Shown here in pieces: positions 1 to 8,970 of a stretch of 36,563 nt of DNA. The stretch covers positions 1-36,563 of the forward strand of contig PWJA01000278.1 in the NCBI GenBank assembly GCA_003560975.1. The letters run 5' to 3'. Position 1 is the stretch's first letter; each line of letters opens with the position of its first letter. Under the pieces are notes generated by a model. It was not told the DNA's origin, made no database searches, and saw nothing but the letters and a program-made list of their open reading frames with translations. The position numbers were made by a program, and so were the translations under genes. Source of the DNA: Gammaproteobacteria bacterium. Its GTDB lineage: Bacteria; Pseudomonadota; Gammaproteobacteria; Xanthomonadales; Wenzhouxiangellaceae.

Positions 1-2
1 GC

Positions 3-920
3 AGCTATTTCCGGGCGTTGTTCGGCCTCAGTTACGAGCTGTGGCGGCTTTTGCATGGTGCTCTGGTGGTTGTCATTCTGGCGCTGGGCCTGGGACATGC
101 GCTGATGGTGGATCACCACCTTGGGGAACTCTGGAAGCAGGCACTGGTGCTGGTGTTCGTCGGCAGCGGGATTGGTCTGGTCGCTTACAGCCGACTGATT
201 CGCCCGCTGCTCTCCCGCCGCCGGCCGTGGAAAGTAGCGTCGGTCAAAGCCGAGCGTGGCGAGACCTGGACACTTAACCTGGAGCCGGTCGGTCACGATG
301 GACTGATTTTCGAACCGGGCCAGTACGCCTGGTTCACCCTGGGTGATACCCCGCTGGCCCTGCAACAGCATCCGTTCTCCATCGCCTGTGCCGCCAATTC
401 GCGCCAGTTGTGCTTCAGCGCCTCTGCAGTCGGCGATTTCACCAAGTCATTAAAGGATGTCAAGCCGGGAACCTGTGCCTGGATCGAGGGACCCTTCGGA
501 TCGTTCGTTCCGGACCCCGATCCGGAGGTCAACTTGTTCCTGGTTGCCGGCGGGATCGGCGTCACGCCGATGATGAGCATGCTGCGCACTTTTCAGCGTT
601 CGGGTGACCGGCGACGCGTGATTCTTCTGTACGCCAATCCAGAGCTCGAGCAGGCGGCCTTTACGAAGGAACTGGAGACACTCGAGCAGGAGTTGAACCT
701 GGAAGTGATCCATGTACTCGAAGACCCACCCGACGACTGGCCAGGCGAGAGCGGACTGATTGACGAAGCCCTGCTGTCGCGCTACCTGGACCGGCTCGAC
801 GGGCCAGTTCAGTACATGACTTGCGGGCCGTCGCCGCTGATGGACCAGGTTGTAGCGGTGCTGCGCTCACATGGCGTGAACTGGCGACGTATTTTTTCCG
901 AACGTTTCCAGATTGTCTAA
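3..920 (+). CDS. Ferric-reductase-like flavoprotein, 3' part (5' end outside window)
   Basis: This is a membrane flavocytochrome/oxidoreductase of the ferric reductase-NADPH oxidase type, which would pass electrons from NAD(P)H through FAD to membrane haem. The frame is already open at base 3, so the start lies upstream; the TTG at 18 is only an internal codon. What is visible is the end of the membrane part (hydrophobic stretches around residues 10-25 and 40-55 of the visible part), then an FAD-binding barrel with HPFSIA, then a nucleotide-binding domain with GGIGVTPMMSML and a late CGPSPLMDQV. The last residues, FSERFQIV, are the family's usual C-terminus. The haem-ligating histidines expected further upstream cannot be checked, although His residues lie in the first segment. 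The next possible gene is a tiny membrane ORF 58 bases downstream. The family call is secure; the electron acceptor is not. Confidence 0.85.
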   Translation, partial: SYFRALFGLSYELWRLLHGALVVVILALGLGHALMVDHHLGELWKQALVLVFVGSGIGLVAYSRLIRPLLSRRRPWKVASVKAERGETWTLNLEPVGHDGLIFEPGQYAWFTLGDTPLALQQHPFSIACAANSRQLCFSASAVGDFTKSLKDVKPGTCAWIEGPFGSFVPDPDPEVNLFLVAGGIGVTPMMSMLRTFQRSGDRRRVILLYANPELEQAAFTKELETLEQELNLEVIHVLEDPPDDWPGESGLIDEALLSRYLDRLDGPVQYMTCGPSPLMDQVVAVLRSHGVNWRRIFSERFQIV

Positions 921-978
921 GAGACCACTTGTGGGCCACTAGCATCTGGTTATCCATACCAAAAGGCTTTCCGACTGG

Positions 979-1083
979 ATGAAACATCAACCACTCTACA
1001 AGTACATCTATCGGGCCGTCGAGGTTTTCGTGCTGGTCACCCTGCTCGCCGTGCTGGCTTTTGCATTGGTGCAGGGCAACTGA
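979..1083 (+). CDS. Possible 34-residue single-span membrane protein
   Basis: A short ATG-to-TGA frame encodes a 34-residue peptide. It has a polar, aromatic N-terminus (KHQPLYKYIYR) followed by one strongly hydrophobic segment of about 18 residues ending in VQGN. The composition (basic-aromatic start, then Val/Leu/Ala-rich helix) is what a small bitopic membrane protein would show. An AAAAGG lies about 12 bases upstream, farther than ideal for ribosome binding. It sits 58 bases after the ferric-reductase-like gene on the same strand, so it may be cotranscribed and could be an accessory peptide of that flavocytochrome. I do not recognise a family, and a chance ORF remains possible. Confidence 0.45.
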   Translation: MKHQPLYKYIYRAVEVFVLVTLLAVLAFALVQGN

Positions 1084-1501
1084 CCCCTTCGGTCATTCAG
1101 GGTCATCGGTATCGAGAGCAGTTCCATGACTTTTTGCAGGACTGCTGTCGGAAATGTCTTCCACTTCGACAATAGCCATCGTCAGGAACTGTTGTCGGAT
1201 AGACGGAGATACACAGGAGGAGATAAACGGGACAGCAACAATCCAGGCTGCGTCGACCGACAGGCCAAACAGCTTGTAGCGGTCACGATACAGGGTCGGC
1301 TGAGAGCGTGGCTGCATCCTCCCCGAGGGCGACACCGCTGATGAAGCCGCGCGCACTGATCCGGGCCAATCCGCGGACACGGAGGATACGGCAGATCATG
1401 GGTGTCCGGCACTACTTGATCGAGCGGCGCGCCTGGTCTATAAGACTTACTTCGGCAGCACCAACCCGGCCACCGAGGACTGCGTGGGGAGACTGAGGCG
1501 C
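1084..1501. other. Intergenic stretch without a recognisable gene
   Basis: These 418 bases hold no gene I can support. The segment around 1126-1260 is visibly poorer in G+C than its neighbours. The minus strand has an open frame over 1093-1380 whose second half contains a mildly hydrophobic stretch (SVDAAWIVAVPFISS), but I recognise no family and its ATG near 1318 touches its only purine-rich site. The plus-strand frame of the downstream acylase gene is open back to about 1304 without a convincing start. This could be decayed coding sequence. Confidence 0.4.
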
Positions 1502-3868
1502 ATGATCAAGCGAGTGCTGCTCTGGACCATGATCCTGGCGTTGGTCATTGGGATGGCATTGTCCGGCTACATCGGCCTGACGCTCTGGCGCGCCCACGGC
1601 GGGGTGCCGGACTGGGACGGCAGTTTCGAGGTGACCGGGCTCGACGGCCCGGTGGAAATCCTGCGCGATGGCAACGGCGTGCCGCACCTGTTTGCCTCCA
1701 GCGAGCGCGACGCCTTGTTCGCCCAAGGCTTCGTGCATGCCCAGGATCGCCTGTGGCAGATGGCGCTCAATCGCCAGACCTTGTCCGGACGCCTGTCGGA
1801 GTGGATGGGCCCGCTGGCACTGCACAGTGACCGGGTCAGTCGCATCCTGGGTCACTCGGAAATGGCCGAGCGTTTGTGGGCGCAGTTCCCTGCCGACGAG
1901 CGCGAGCTGCTCGAAGTCTACGCCGCGGGGGTCAACGCATGGCTGGAAAGTCCTGAATTCAAAAGACCGCCGGAGATGGTCATTCTCCATGTCCGGCCCG
2001 AGCGGTGGCGGCCGGAAGACAGCTTCATTGTCTATCGCGGCGTCCACCAGGTGCTGTCCGGCTACGGCCAGGAGCCCGCAAGCGCACGTTACGCGCTGCT
2101 GGCCGAGCACGTCGATGCGCTCGACATGATCAATACCAGCAATCAGCCGGTGCCGACCATCATCCCGCCTGTTGACGACACTTCCCTTCAGCCGGCCTTG
2201 CCGGGCAAGGAGCGCGGGTTCTCCAACAGCTGGCTGGTTTCCGGTGCGCATACGGCCAGCGGCCTGCCGCTGCTGGCCAACGACCCGCAGTTGCCGGCGA
2301 CCCTGCCCAACCTCTGGTACCTGGTCCATTCATCGGTCGATGGGCAGAGCGTGGTCGGCGCCGGCCTGCCTGGGATACCCGGCGTTGGCATCGGCCACAA
2401 CGGTCGCATTGCCTGGGGCGTGACCAACGCCATGATCGACGTCAACGACATCGCCTTGATCGAAACCCATCCGGATGACGAGGGCCGCTTCCGGCGCGGG
2501 CCTGGCGAACCCTGGCAGGCATTCGAAACCCGCTCCGAACAGATTCGCGTGCGCTTTGGTCGCGACCAGACCGAGGTGGTACAAGTGACGCCTGATGGCC
2601 TCATGCTGCCGCGCCGGCTGCTCTCCAGTCCGCTCACTGACCTGGCGCAGGCTGAAGCTGAATTCCGTTTCCATGGGCTCGACCAAGACACCTCGATCGC
2701 CGCCATCCTGCGACTCAACCGGGCCAAAAGCGTCGCCGACGCCATTGACGCGCTGAGCGCGTTCAGCGGTCCGCCCCTGAACTTCTCGATCGCCGATATC
2801 GAAGGCCGGATCGGCTACCTGGCCGCCGCCCGCATCCCTGATCGACCCGTCGAACATGCCACGACGGTGGGATTCTGGCCAGAAGACGGCAATGCGCGCC
2901 GCTACTTGCCAGCCGAGGCCAATCCGCGTCTGATCGACCCGGTTCCCGGTCGTATCGTCACCGCCAATCAGCGCATTGTCGGCGACGAATACCCGCACTA
3001 CCTCAGTGACAGCTGGGCACCGGCCGACCGCGCCTGGCGCATCCATGAATTACTCGACCAGCGGCCGGCCCACGACCTCGACAGCTTCCAGGCGATGCAG
3101 AACGACCGCCTGTCGGCGGTCGCCCGACGCCTGGTGCCGCTGCTTCTGGCGGTCGAGGCTGCCGATCCGGCTGACCAGGCGCTGGTGGATCTGCTGGCAA
3201 ACTGGGATTTCCGCTTCGACCCGGAATCATCGGCGCCGACGGTGTTCCTGACCTGGTACGAGATGCTGGTGCGGGCCATCGTCGAGCCGCGTATCGGTCC
3301 TCGCTTGCCGACCAACCGCAGTCTCCACTACGGCAACATCGAGGCCGCTCTGAACGGAGAGCGACCCGAGTGGTGCCAGGCCGAATCCGACGATCCGCGC
3401 GACTGCGCGGCACTCTTGGCCCTGACCCTGAATCAGGCCCGCATGGCACTGGAACAGGGCCTGGGTGCGGACCTGAGTGACTGGCGCTGGGCGGCTGCCG
3501 GGCGCCTCCACATGCCGCATCTGGGTTTTGCCGGATTACCGCTGCTCGACGGCTGGTTTTCGCGCCTGACCCCGTTCCCCGGCGGTCCGGAATCCCTGTT
3601 CACCAACGACATCGACGCCGCCACCGCGCCGGTCTTCCATCGCGCAATCTTCAACTCCAGCCTCCAGGCCGTGTATGACCTTGGCGACCTGGAACGCGCC
3701 CGCTTCGCGATGGCCGGTGGCCAGTCCGGACACTTCCGGTCGCCCTTCTACGACAATCTCACCGCAGCGCTGATCCAGGGCGAACGCTTCGAGATTCCCG
3801 TTGACCCGGCCCTGATCCAACCAACCGGCCGGATCCTGCTGCGCCCGTCCGCACCGGCCCGAGATTGA
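1502..3868 (+). CDS. Penicillin acylase family (Ntn hydrolase) precursor
   Basis: This is an N-terminal nucleophile amidohydrolase of the penicillin acylase family. Members hydrolyse amide bonds of acylated small molecules (beta-lactam side chains, N-acyl-homoserine lactones) in the periplasm after self-cleavage into two chains. The protein has 788 residues, normal for the family. An N-terminal hydrophobic segment (about residues 6-27) would act as signal or anchor. The alpha-chain motif FAQGFVHAQDRLWQM is followed by GFSNSWLVSG, in which Ser241 is the expected new beta-chain N-terminus and nucleophile. GHNGRIAWGVTNA and a later ANQRI segment are also typical. The ATG at 1502 is preferred over the in-frame GTG at 1484 because purine-rich GGGGAGACTGAGG lies just upstream. 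Substrate cannot be read from sequence. The gene ends where an IS21-like scar begins on the other strand. Confidence 0.9.
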   Translation: MIKRVLLWTMILALVIGMALSGYIGLTLWRAHGGVPDWDGSFEVTGLDGPVEILRDGNGVPHLFASSERDALFAQGFVHAQDRLWQMALNRQTLSGRLSEWMGPLALHSDRVSRILGHSEMAERLWAQFPADERELLEVYAAGVNAWLESPEFKRPPEMVILHVRPERWRPEDSFIVYRGVHQVLSGYGQEPASARYALLAEHVDALDMINTSNQPVPTIIPPVDDTSLQPALPGKERGFSNSWLVSGAHTASGLPLLANDPQLPATLPNLWYLVHSSVDGQSVVGAGLPGIPGVGIGHNGRIAWGVTNAMIDVNDIALIETHPDDEGRFRRGPGEPWQAFETRSEQIRVRFGRDQTEVVQVTPDGLMLPRRLLSSPLTDLAQAEAEFRFHGLDQDTSIAAILRLNRAKSVADAIDALSAFSGPPLNFSIADIEGRIGYLAAARIPDRPVEHATTVGFWPEDGNARRYLPAEANPRLIDPVPGRIVTANQRIVGDEYPHYLSDSWAPADRAWRIHELLDQRPAHDLDSFQAMQNDRLSAVARRLVPLLLAVEAADPADQALVDLLANWDFRFDPESSAPTVFLTWYEMLVRAIVEPRIGPRLPTNRSLHYGNIEAALNGERPEWCQAESDDPRDCAALLALTLNQARMALEQGLGADLSDWRWAAAGRLHMPHLGFAGLPLLDGWFSRLTPFPGGPESLFTNDIDAATAPVFHRAIFNSSLQAVYDLGDLERARFAMAGGQSGHFRSPFYDNLTAALIQGERFEIPVDPALIQPTGRILLRPSAPARD

Positions 3869-4030
3869 TCGCGCCGAGCGTCTGCTCCAGATCGCGGTGG
3901 TCAGGGCTTCGTCTCCGGCCAGCAGTTCGCTCCAGTCCCGCACGCTCCTGTTTGTAGTGAGCGGGATGGAACCTCGACCGTAACGATTGGTGACCAGCCG
4001 GAAGAGCAAACATTGAAACGGAAAACTCGC
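3869..4030 (-). pseudogene. istB: IS21-family IstB helper ATPase, C-terminal remnant
   Basis: Read on the minus strand from about 4030 down to 3869, the sequence encodes LLFRLVTNRYGRGSIPLTTN, then RSVRDW, LLAGDEALTTAIWSR. This is the well-known IstB C-terminal pattern (LF.LV..RYERGS...TTNR....W.....D..L.TAI.DR). Only about 50 residues survive: the Walker motifs and N-terminal part are missing, and the frame then runs into the antisense of the acylase gene. No IstA transposase or clear terminal inverted repeats are visible. It is therefore a scar of an IS21-type insertion, lying between the acylase gene and the Rnf genes. Confidence 0.75.
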
Positions 4031-4172
4031 TTAAGCAGGTCAAAACATTATCGGGAAACCAAGGCGGAGACCGCCTGACGCCCTGCATCCGATGGCCGTC
4101 TCATTTAGTGCCTGTCCCGAAATTCGAGGGAAGAAAAAACACCCTCATTAACAGAACGCCTAAACTGTGTCC
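4031..4172 (+). other. Leader region of the rnfBCDG operon
   Basis: About 140 bases between the IstB scar and rnfB. The part from 4125 to 4166 is A-rich (GAAGAAAAAACACC, then CATTAACA and TAAACT), unlike the surrounding GC-rich DNA, and is the only place an rnf promoter could lie within the window. I see no clean -35/-10 pair and no strong ribosome binding site. No trace of rnfA, which normally precedes rnfB, is present. Confidence 0.35.
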
Positions 4173-4727
4173 ATGCTGATCGCCATCTCCGTACTGACCG
4201 CACTGGTGATGCTCCTCGGTGCCGGCCTGCTCTGGGCCGGCAAGCGGCTGACCCCCGATGAAACCTCGCTGACCGAGCAGATCAACGCGGTGCTGCCGCA
4301 GACCCAGTGCGCGCAGTGCGGGTATCCGGGCTGTCGGCCCTATGCCCAGGCCATTGCCGACGGCCAGGCCGATATCAACCAGTGCCCGCCCGGGGGCGAG
4401 GAAGGCGTGCGCGCGCTGGCCGACCTCCTGGGTGTGGAGCCCAAGCCGCTGGATGCCGCGCGCGGCGAGCACAAGCCGCCGATCGTGGCGCTGATCGACG
4501 AGGAGCGCTGCATCGGCTGCACGCTGTGCATCCAGGCCTGTCCGGTCGATGCCATCATCGGGGCTCCGAAACTGATGCACACGGTGATCGAGAGCGAGTG
4601 CACCGGCTGCGAACTGTGCCTGCCGCCCTGCCCCGTCGACTGCATCGACCTGGTCGCGCGGCCCCAGCCCTACGTACCACCCAAGCCCGTTCCGATTCCC
4701 GTTCCCGTTCGGATCCGCACGGCATGA
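4173..4727 (+). CDS. rnfB: Rnf complex iron-sulfur subunit RnfB
   Basis: RnfB is the multi-cluster ferredoxin-like subunit of the membrane Rnf (Rsx) complex, which couples electron flow between ferredoxin and NAD to ion movement, or keeps SoxR reduced. The 184-residue protein starts with one membrane helix (about residues 1-22). A four-cysteine cluster domain follows (CAQCGYPGC with a later C before PPGG), then two ferredoxin motifs, [16 protein letters not shown] and [16 protein letters not shown]. The proline-rich C-terminus (KPVPIPVPV) is slightly unusual. ATG at 4173 is chosen; a GTG at 4167 in frame is an equally possible start, and neither has a good ribosome binding site. Its TGA overlaps the rnfC ATG by four bases, indicating translational coupling. 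Confidence 0.95.
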   Translation: MLIAISVLTALVMLLGAGLLWAGKRLTPDETSLTEQINAVLPQTQCAQCGYPGCRPYAQAIADGQADINQCPPGGEEGVRALADLLGVEPKPLDAARGEHKPPIVALIDEERCIGCTLCIQACPVDAIIGAPKLMHTVIESECTGCELCLPPCPVDCIDLVARPQPYVPPKPVPIPVPVRIRTA

Positions 4728-6259
4728 GCCAGGAAAATCCCGCCATTCGGCTGCACGACTTTCACGGCGGCCTGGTGCTGGCCCCGCACAAAGCGGTATC
4801 ACTGGAAGTTCCGCTGGCCTCGGCCGGCCTCGCGGAGCGGGTCTACGTGCCGATCGGCCAGCACCAGGGGCAGGCCGGAGAGCTGCTGGTCGCGCCCGGT
4901 GACCGGGTGCTGGCCGGACAGGCGCTGACCGCGTCCGACGATGATTTCGAGGTGCCGGCCCATGCGCCCTGCTCCGGCACCGTGGCAGGCCTGTGCGAGC
5001 GGCCGGCCAGTCATCCGCCCGGCAGTCGGCGGCGCTGCATCGAGATCCTTGCCGACGGGCGCGATGAATGGGTGGCGCCGATCCCCTTGAGCGACTGGGC
5101 CCAGCGCCGACCCGCCGAGATCGTCGATCATCTGCACGCCATGGGCCTGGTGGGCCTCGGCGGCGCGATGTTTCCGACCGCGGCCAAGCTGCGCGGCCCC
5201 TGGGGCGCCATCCACACCCTCATCCTCAACGGCGCCGAATGCGAGCCCTGGATTTCCTGCGACGAGACCCTGATGCGCAGCCGGCCCGAGGCGGTGATCC
5301 GCGGCGGCCGGATCCTGGCCGCCGCCGTGGCCGCCGAGCGGGTGATCATCGCGCTGGAAGACGATATGGAAGGGCTTGCGGCCACCCTGGGAAAAGCCGT
5401 CGCCGAGCAGGACTCCGGCCCGGCGATGGCAATCGTCGAAGTGCCGGCCGTCTACCCGCAGGGCGGCGAGCGCCAGCTGATTGAAACGCTGACCGGGCTG
5501 CAGGTGCCCAGCAACGGCCTGCCGCAGGACATCGGACTGCTGTGCCACAACGTGGCCACCGCCGCCGCGGCCTGCGACGCGGTGGAACACGGCCGACCGC
5601 TGACCGAGCGCATCGTCACCGTTACCGGGCCCGGCGTCCAGCGCCCGTGCAATCTGCGCGCGGCGGTGGGCACGCCGATCGCCCACTTGATCGCCGCCGC
5701 CGGCGGCTATCGTGAGGAGGTCACCCGCCTGGTCCTCGGCGGCCCGATGTCGGGCACGGCCCTGGCCAGCGATGAAGTGATCGTGACCAAGGGCAGCCAC
5801 TGCGTGCTGGCGCTCACCGACCGGGAACTGGCGCCCGGACCGGAACCCATGCCCTGCATCAACTGCGGTGACTGCGTGGCCGCCTGCCCGGCCAGCCTGA
5901 TGCCGCAGCTGCTGTTCCGGGCGCTGGCCGCCGACCGTCACGAACAGGCGCGCGAGCTGTCCCTGCTGGAGTGCATCGAGTGCGGCTGCTGTGCGGACGT
6001 TTGTCCCAGCCACATCCCGCTGGTCGACTACTATCGCCACGGCAAGGCGCGCCTGCGCCTGAGCGACCTGGACCACCGCCGCGCCGCGCTGGCCCGGCGC
6101 CGCTTTGAAGCGCGCGAGCAGCGCCTGACCCGGCAGCAGGCCGAACGCAAGGCTCGACGTCGAGCGCGCGCCGAGCGCCTGCAAAAGACCGAGGTCGCCC
6201 AGGACGAGATCCAGGCGGCCATTGCTCGCGCCAAGGCCAAAAAGCGCACGGGGGACTGA
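4724..6259 (+). CDS. rnfC: Rnf complex NADH-binding iron-sulfur subunit RnfC
   Basis: RnfC is the peripheral NADH-binding subunit of the Rnf complex, related to NuoF/NqrF-like flavin and quinone-site folds. The 511-residue protein has an N-terminal barrel-sandwich segment ([12 protein letters not shown]..), the conserved [13 protein letters not shown] and [16 protein letters not shown] motifs (about residues 143-190), and two [4Fe-4S] ferredoxin motifs, [12 protein letters not shown] (near residue 379) and [12 protein letters not shown] (near residue 417). The C-terminus is a charged, Arg/Ala-rich coiled coil of about 70 residues, the short form rather than the long repeat tail of E. coli RsxC. 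The ATG overlaps the rnfB stop (ATGA), and rnfD follows after 9 bases, so the genes form one transcription unit. Confidence 0.95.
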   Translation: MSQENPAIRLHDFHGGLVLAPHKAVSLEVPLASAGLAERVYVPIGQHQGQAGELLVAPGDRVLAGQALTASDDDFEVPAHAPCSGTVAGLCERPASHPPGSRRRCIEILADGRDEWVAPIPLSDWAQRRPAEIVDHLHAMGLVGLGGAMFPTAAKLRGPWGAIHTLILNGAECEPWISCDETLMRSRPEAVIRGGRILAAAVAAERVIIALEDDMEGLAATLGKAVAEQDSGPAMAIVEVPAVYPQGGERQLIETLTGLQVPSNGLPQDIGLLCHNVATAAAACDAVEHGRPLTERIVTVTGPGVQRPCNLRAAVGTPIAHLIAAAGGYREEVTRLVLGGPMSGTALASDEVIVTKGSHCVLALTDRELAPGPEPMPCINCGDCVAACPASLMPQLLFRALAADRHEQARELSLLECIECGCCADVCPSHIPLVDYYRHGKARLRLSDLDHRRAALARRRFEAREQRLTRQQAERKARRRARAERLQKTEVAQDEIQAAIARAKAKKRTGD

Positions 6260-6268
6260 GGCCGCATC

Positions 6269-7297
6269 ATGCAGTTTTCCACCGCCGGCGCCCCGCACCG
6301 GACGCCCACCAACCGCGTCGATCGCGTCATGCGCCAGGTGCTGTACGCGCTGCTGCCCGGGATTCTGGCCCACTGGCTGGTCTTCGGCCTGGGCATCTTC
6401 TTCCAGATCGGCCTGGCGGTGGGCTTTGCCCTGCTGTTGGAGTGGCTGATGCTGCGGCTCCGACAGCGCCCGGTGCGGCCGTTCCTGACCGACTACAGCG
6501 TGGTCGTCACCGCTGTCCTGTTCGCCCTGTGCATGCCGCCGCTGGCGCCGTGGTGGGTTGCCGCCACCGGCATGCTGTTTGCCGTGGTGATTGCCAAGCA
6601 GCTCTACGGAGGCCTGGGCTTCAACCTGTTCAACCCGACCATGGTCGGCGTGGCGGCGGTCATCATCGCCTTTCCCATCGAGCTCAGCCAGTGGCTGGCG
6701 CCGCGGTCGCTGAGCCCCGGCCTGCCCGGCGTCTGGGACACCGCCCGGGCGGTGTTGACCGGGCAGACCGCCCACCTGGACTGGGACGCCATCACCCGCG
6801 CCACGCCGCTGGACCTGCTGCGCAGCGGCACCATCGAGGGGCTGCGCATTCCCGAGATACAGCAAGACCCGGTGTTCAGCCGCTTCGGCGCCCAGGGCTG
6901 GGACTGGATCGTGCTGGGCTACCTGGCCGGCGGCCTTTGGCTGTGGTCTCGGGGCGTGATTCGCTGGCAGGCGCCGATGGGCGTGATCCTGACCACGCTG
7001 ATCGTCAGCGGCGTGGTCTGGCTGAGCGGCCTGGACGTGCATCCCTCGCCCAGCCTGCAGCTGTTCGCCGGCAGCCTGATGCTGGCCGCGTTCTTCATCG
7101 TGACCGATCCGGTCTCCGGCAGCGCCACGCCGCGCGGGCGCCTGATCTTCGGCACCGGCGTGGCCCTGATCACCCTGGCGATCCGGCACTGGGGCGGGTT
7201 TCCCGACGGGGTGGCCTTCGCCGTGCTGCTGATGAACATGTTCGTCCCGCTGATCGACCGCTACACCCAGCCGCGGGTCTACGGGGTGGCGCGATGA
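6269..7297 (+). CDS. rnfD: Rnf complex membrane flavoprotein RnfD
   Basis: RnfD is an integral membrane subunit with covalently bound FMN, homologous to NqrB. The 342-residue protein has about nine to ten hydrophobic segments. The family motif [ST]xAT for FMN phosphodiester attachment appears as TRATPLD, making Thr179 the predicted flavin site. Other family landmarks are GGLGFNLFNPTMVG (near residues 112-125) and DPVSGSATPRGR in the C-terminal part. The N-terminal SxAPHxRTPT signature appears as STAGAPHRTPTNRVDRVM. The gene follows rnfC by 9 bases, and its TGA overlaps the rnfG ATG by four bases, so rnfD and rnfG are probably translationally coupled. Confidence 0.95.
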   Translation: MQFSTAGAPHRTPTNRVDRVMRQVLYALLPGILAHWLVFGLGIFFQIGLAVGFALLLEWLMLRLRQRPVRPFLTDYSVVVTAVLFALCMPPLAPWWVAATGMLFAVVIAKQLYGGLGFNLFNPTMVGVAAVIIAFPIELSQWLAPRSLSPGLPGVWDTARAVLTGQTAHLDWDAITRATPLDLLRSGTIEGLRIPEIQQDPVFSRFGAQGWDWIVLGYLAGGLWLWSRGVIRWQAPMGVILTTLIVSGVVWLSGLDVHPSPSLQLFAGSLMLAAFFIVTDPVSGSATPRGRLIFGTGVALITLAIRHWGGFPDGVAFAVLLMNMFVPLIDRYTQPRVYGVAR

Positions 7298-7908
7298 TGG
7301 GCAGTCGACGGTTCCGGGCCGCGCTCTCGCTGACCCTGCTCGGGCTGGTCGCGGCCGTGTTGTTGAGCGGCATCGACCGCCTGACCCGCGAGCGCATTGC
7401 TTCGGCCGAGCAGCGCCGGGCCCTGGCGACTTTGACCGAACTGGTGCCCGCTGCGCGGTTCGACAACGATCCGCTCTTCGACCGCATCGAGCAGCGCATC
7501 GGCGGCTTCGAGGAGCCGGCGGTGATCCATCGAGCGCGCCGCGGCGACGAGCCGGTTGCGCTGATTTTCGACGTGACGACGGGGCGCGGTTATTCCGGCG
7601 ACATCCGCCTGCTGGTGGCGCTGGAGCCGGACGGAACCGTCCAGGGCGTACGCGTGCTGCGCCATCGTGAAACCCCGGGCCTGGGCGACCGCATCGAGAT
7701 CGAGCGCAGCGACTGGATCCGCCAGTTCGCCGGCCGCTCCCTGGACGACCCCCCGCCCCGGCGCTGGGCCTCGGACCGCCGCGGCGGCGCCTTCGACACC
7801 CTGACCAGCGCCACGGTCACGACCGATGCGGTCGTCGATGCGGTCCGCCGGGTGCTTCTGGAAGCGGACGACGAGACCCGGGACCTGTGGCGGGCGCCTT
7901 CGGAATAG
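7294..7908 (+). CDS. rnfG: Rnf complex periplasmic flavoprotein RnfG
   Basis: RnfG is the single-span subunit whose periplasmic FMN-binding domain carries a covalent FMN, homologous to NqrC. The 204-residue product has one N-terminal membrane helix (LSLTLLGLVAAVLLSGIDRL, about residues 10-30), a central GRGYSGDIRLLVAL segment, and RHRETPGLGDRIE, all family hallmarks. The C-terminal flavinylation motif reads TSATVT, with Thr174 predicted to carry FMN; Ser replaces the more common Gly. Two ATG codons in tandem (7294 and 7297) could serve as start; the first overlaps the rnfD stop. The usual next gene, rnfE, does not follow. A convergent fbp gene lies 45 bases downstream. Confidence 0.92.
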   Translation: MMGSRRFRAALSLTLLGLVAAVLLSGIDRLTRERIASAEQRRALATLTELVPAARFDNDPLFDRIEQRIGGFEEPAVIHRARRGDEPVALIFDVTTGRGYSGDIRLLVALEPDGTVQGVRVLRHRETPGLGDRIEIERSDWIRQFAGRSLDDPPPRRWASDRRGGAFDTLTSATVTTDAVVDAVRRVLLEADDETRDLWRAPSE

Positions 7909-7953
7909 GGCCATCGCCAACGCCCGGGCAACCCTGAAAACCTGGAAAACCCC

Positions 7954-8970
7954 TCAGCCCACCTCGGCGTGATAGGCCACCAGGCGTTCGACCTCCACGC
8001 GCGAGCCGAGGATGACCGGGACGCGCTGATGCAGCTCTTCGGGCTGAAGGTCGAGAATGCGCTCCAGGCCGGTGCTGGCCGCCCCGCCGGCCTGTTCCAC
8101 GATCAGGGCCATGGGGTTGGCTTCGTAGAGCAGGCGCAGCTTGCCGTTCTTGCCGGCCGCGGCCAGGCGGCGATCCGAGGGGTACAGAAACACCCCGCCC
8201 CGGGTGAGGATGCGATGGACCTCGGCGACCATGGAAGCCACCCAGCGCATGTTGAAATCCTTGCCGAACGGGCCTTCGCTGCCCTGCAGACATTCCTGGA
8301 TGAAGCGCTGCACCGGCGCCTCCCAGAAGCGCTGGTTGGAGGCGTTGATCGCGAATTCACGCGTTTCTTCGGGGATCCGAACCCCCTCGCGGGTCAGCAG
8401 GAACTCGCCGATGTCACGGTCCAGGGTAAACATGCTGACGCCGTTGCCGGTGGTCAGCACCAGCAGCGACGAAGGGCCGTACAGGCAGTAGCCGGCGGCA
8501 ACCTGCTCGGCGCCGGGGCGAAGAAAATCGGCCAGTTCGATCGCGCGCCTGCCTTCCGGCGCGCGCAGGATCGAAAAAATCGTGCCGACCGAGACATTGA
8601 CGTCAATGTTCGAGGAACCGTCCAGCGGGTCGACCAGCAGCAGGTAGTTGCCGCTCGGTTTGTGCAGCGGCACGGAAAAGAACGCTTCCATTTCTTCCGA
8701 GGCCAGGCCGGCGATGTGGCCGTTGTGCTGCAGGGCATCGATCATCAGCTCGTTGGAGATCACGTCGAGCTTTTTCTGGGTTTCGCCCTGGACGTTCTCG
8801 GATTCCGCGCTGCCCAGGACGTTGACCAGGTCGCCCTTGTTGACCACGTCGGCGATTTTCTTGCAGGCCACGACGATGTCGTTGAGCAGGCCGGTGAACT
8901 CCCCGGTCGCGCCCTGAACGTCGCGCTGGTTTTCGATGATGTAGTTGGTCAGTGTGGTGCCAATGCGCAT
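7954..8970 (-). CDS. fbp: Class I fructose-1,6-bisphosphatase
   Basis: This enzyme hydrolyses fructose 1,6-bisphosphate to fructose 6-phosphate, the committed gluconeogenic step in the cytoplasm. The 338-residue protein matches class I FBPases throughout: [11 protein letters not shown] at the N-terminus, LASEEMEA, the metal-binding [11 protein letters not shown] (about residues 109-119), then [33 protein letters not shown], and [20 protein letters not shown] near the C-terminus. The start is ATG at 8970; the frame extends to a TTG at 8991, but the conserved [11 protein letters not shown] fits the ATG. Unusually, it sits on the opposite strand between rnfG and rnfE. The two genes share no obvious function beyond central redox/carbon metabolism, so this looks like a rearranged locus. 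Confidence 0.97.
   Translation of the reverse strand: MRIGTTLTNYIIENQRDVQGATGEFTGLLNDIVVACKKIADVVNKGDLVNVLGSAESENVQGETQKKLDVISNELMIDALQHNGHIAGLASEEMEAFFSVPLHKPSGNYLLLVDPLDGSSNIDVNVSVGTIFSILRAPEGRRAIELADFLRPGAEQVAAGYCLYGPSSLLVLTTGNGVSMFTLDRDIGEFLLTREGVRIPEETREFAINASNQRFWEAPVQRFIQECLQGSEGPFGKDFNMRWVASMVAEVHRILTRGGVFLYPSDRRLAAAGKNGKLRLLYEANPMALIVEQAGGAASTGLERILDLQPEELHQRVPVILGSRVEVERLVAYHAEVG

Noticed and set aside
3869-4088. A functional short gene on the minus strand after the acylase
   Set aside because: The only recognisable part is the IstB C-terminus, without Walker motifs, and its frame continues into antisense sequence.
4799-7189. Very long minus-strand open frame (nearly 800 codons) opposite rnfC and rnfD
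   Set aside because: Its composition (Gln/His/Arg/Gly-rich, no motifs) is the antisense of high-G+C coding DNA. rnfC and rnfD on the plus strand are certain.
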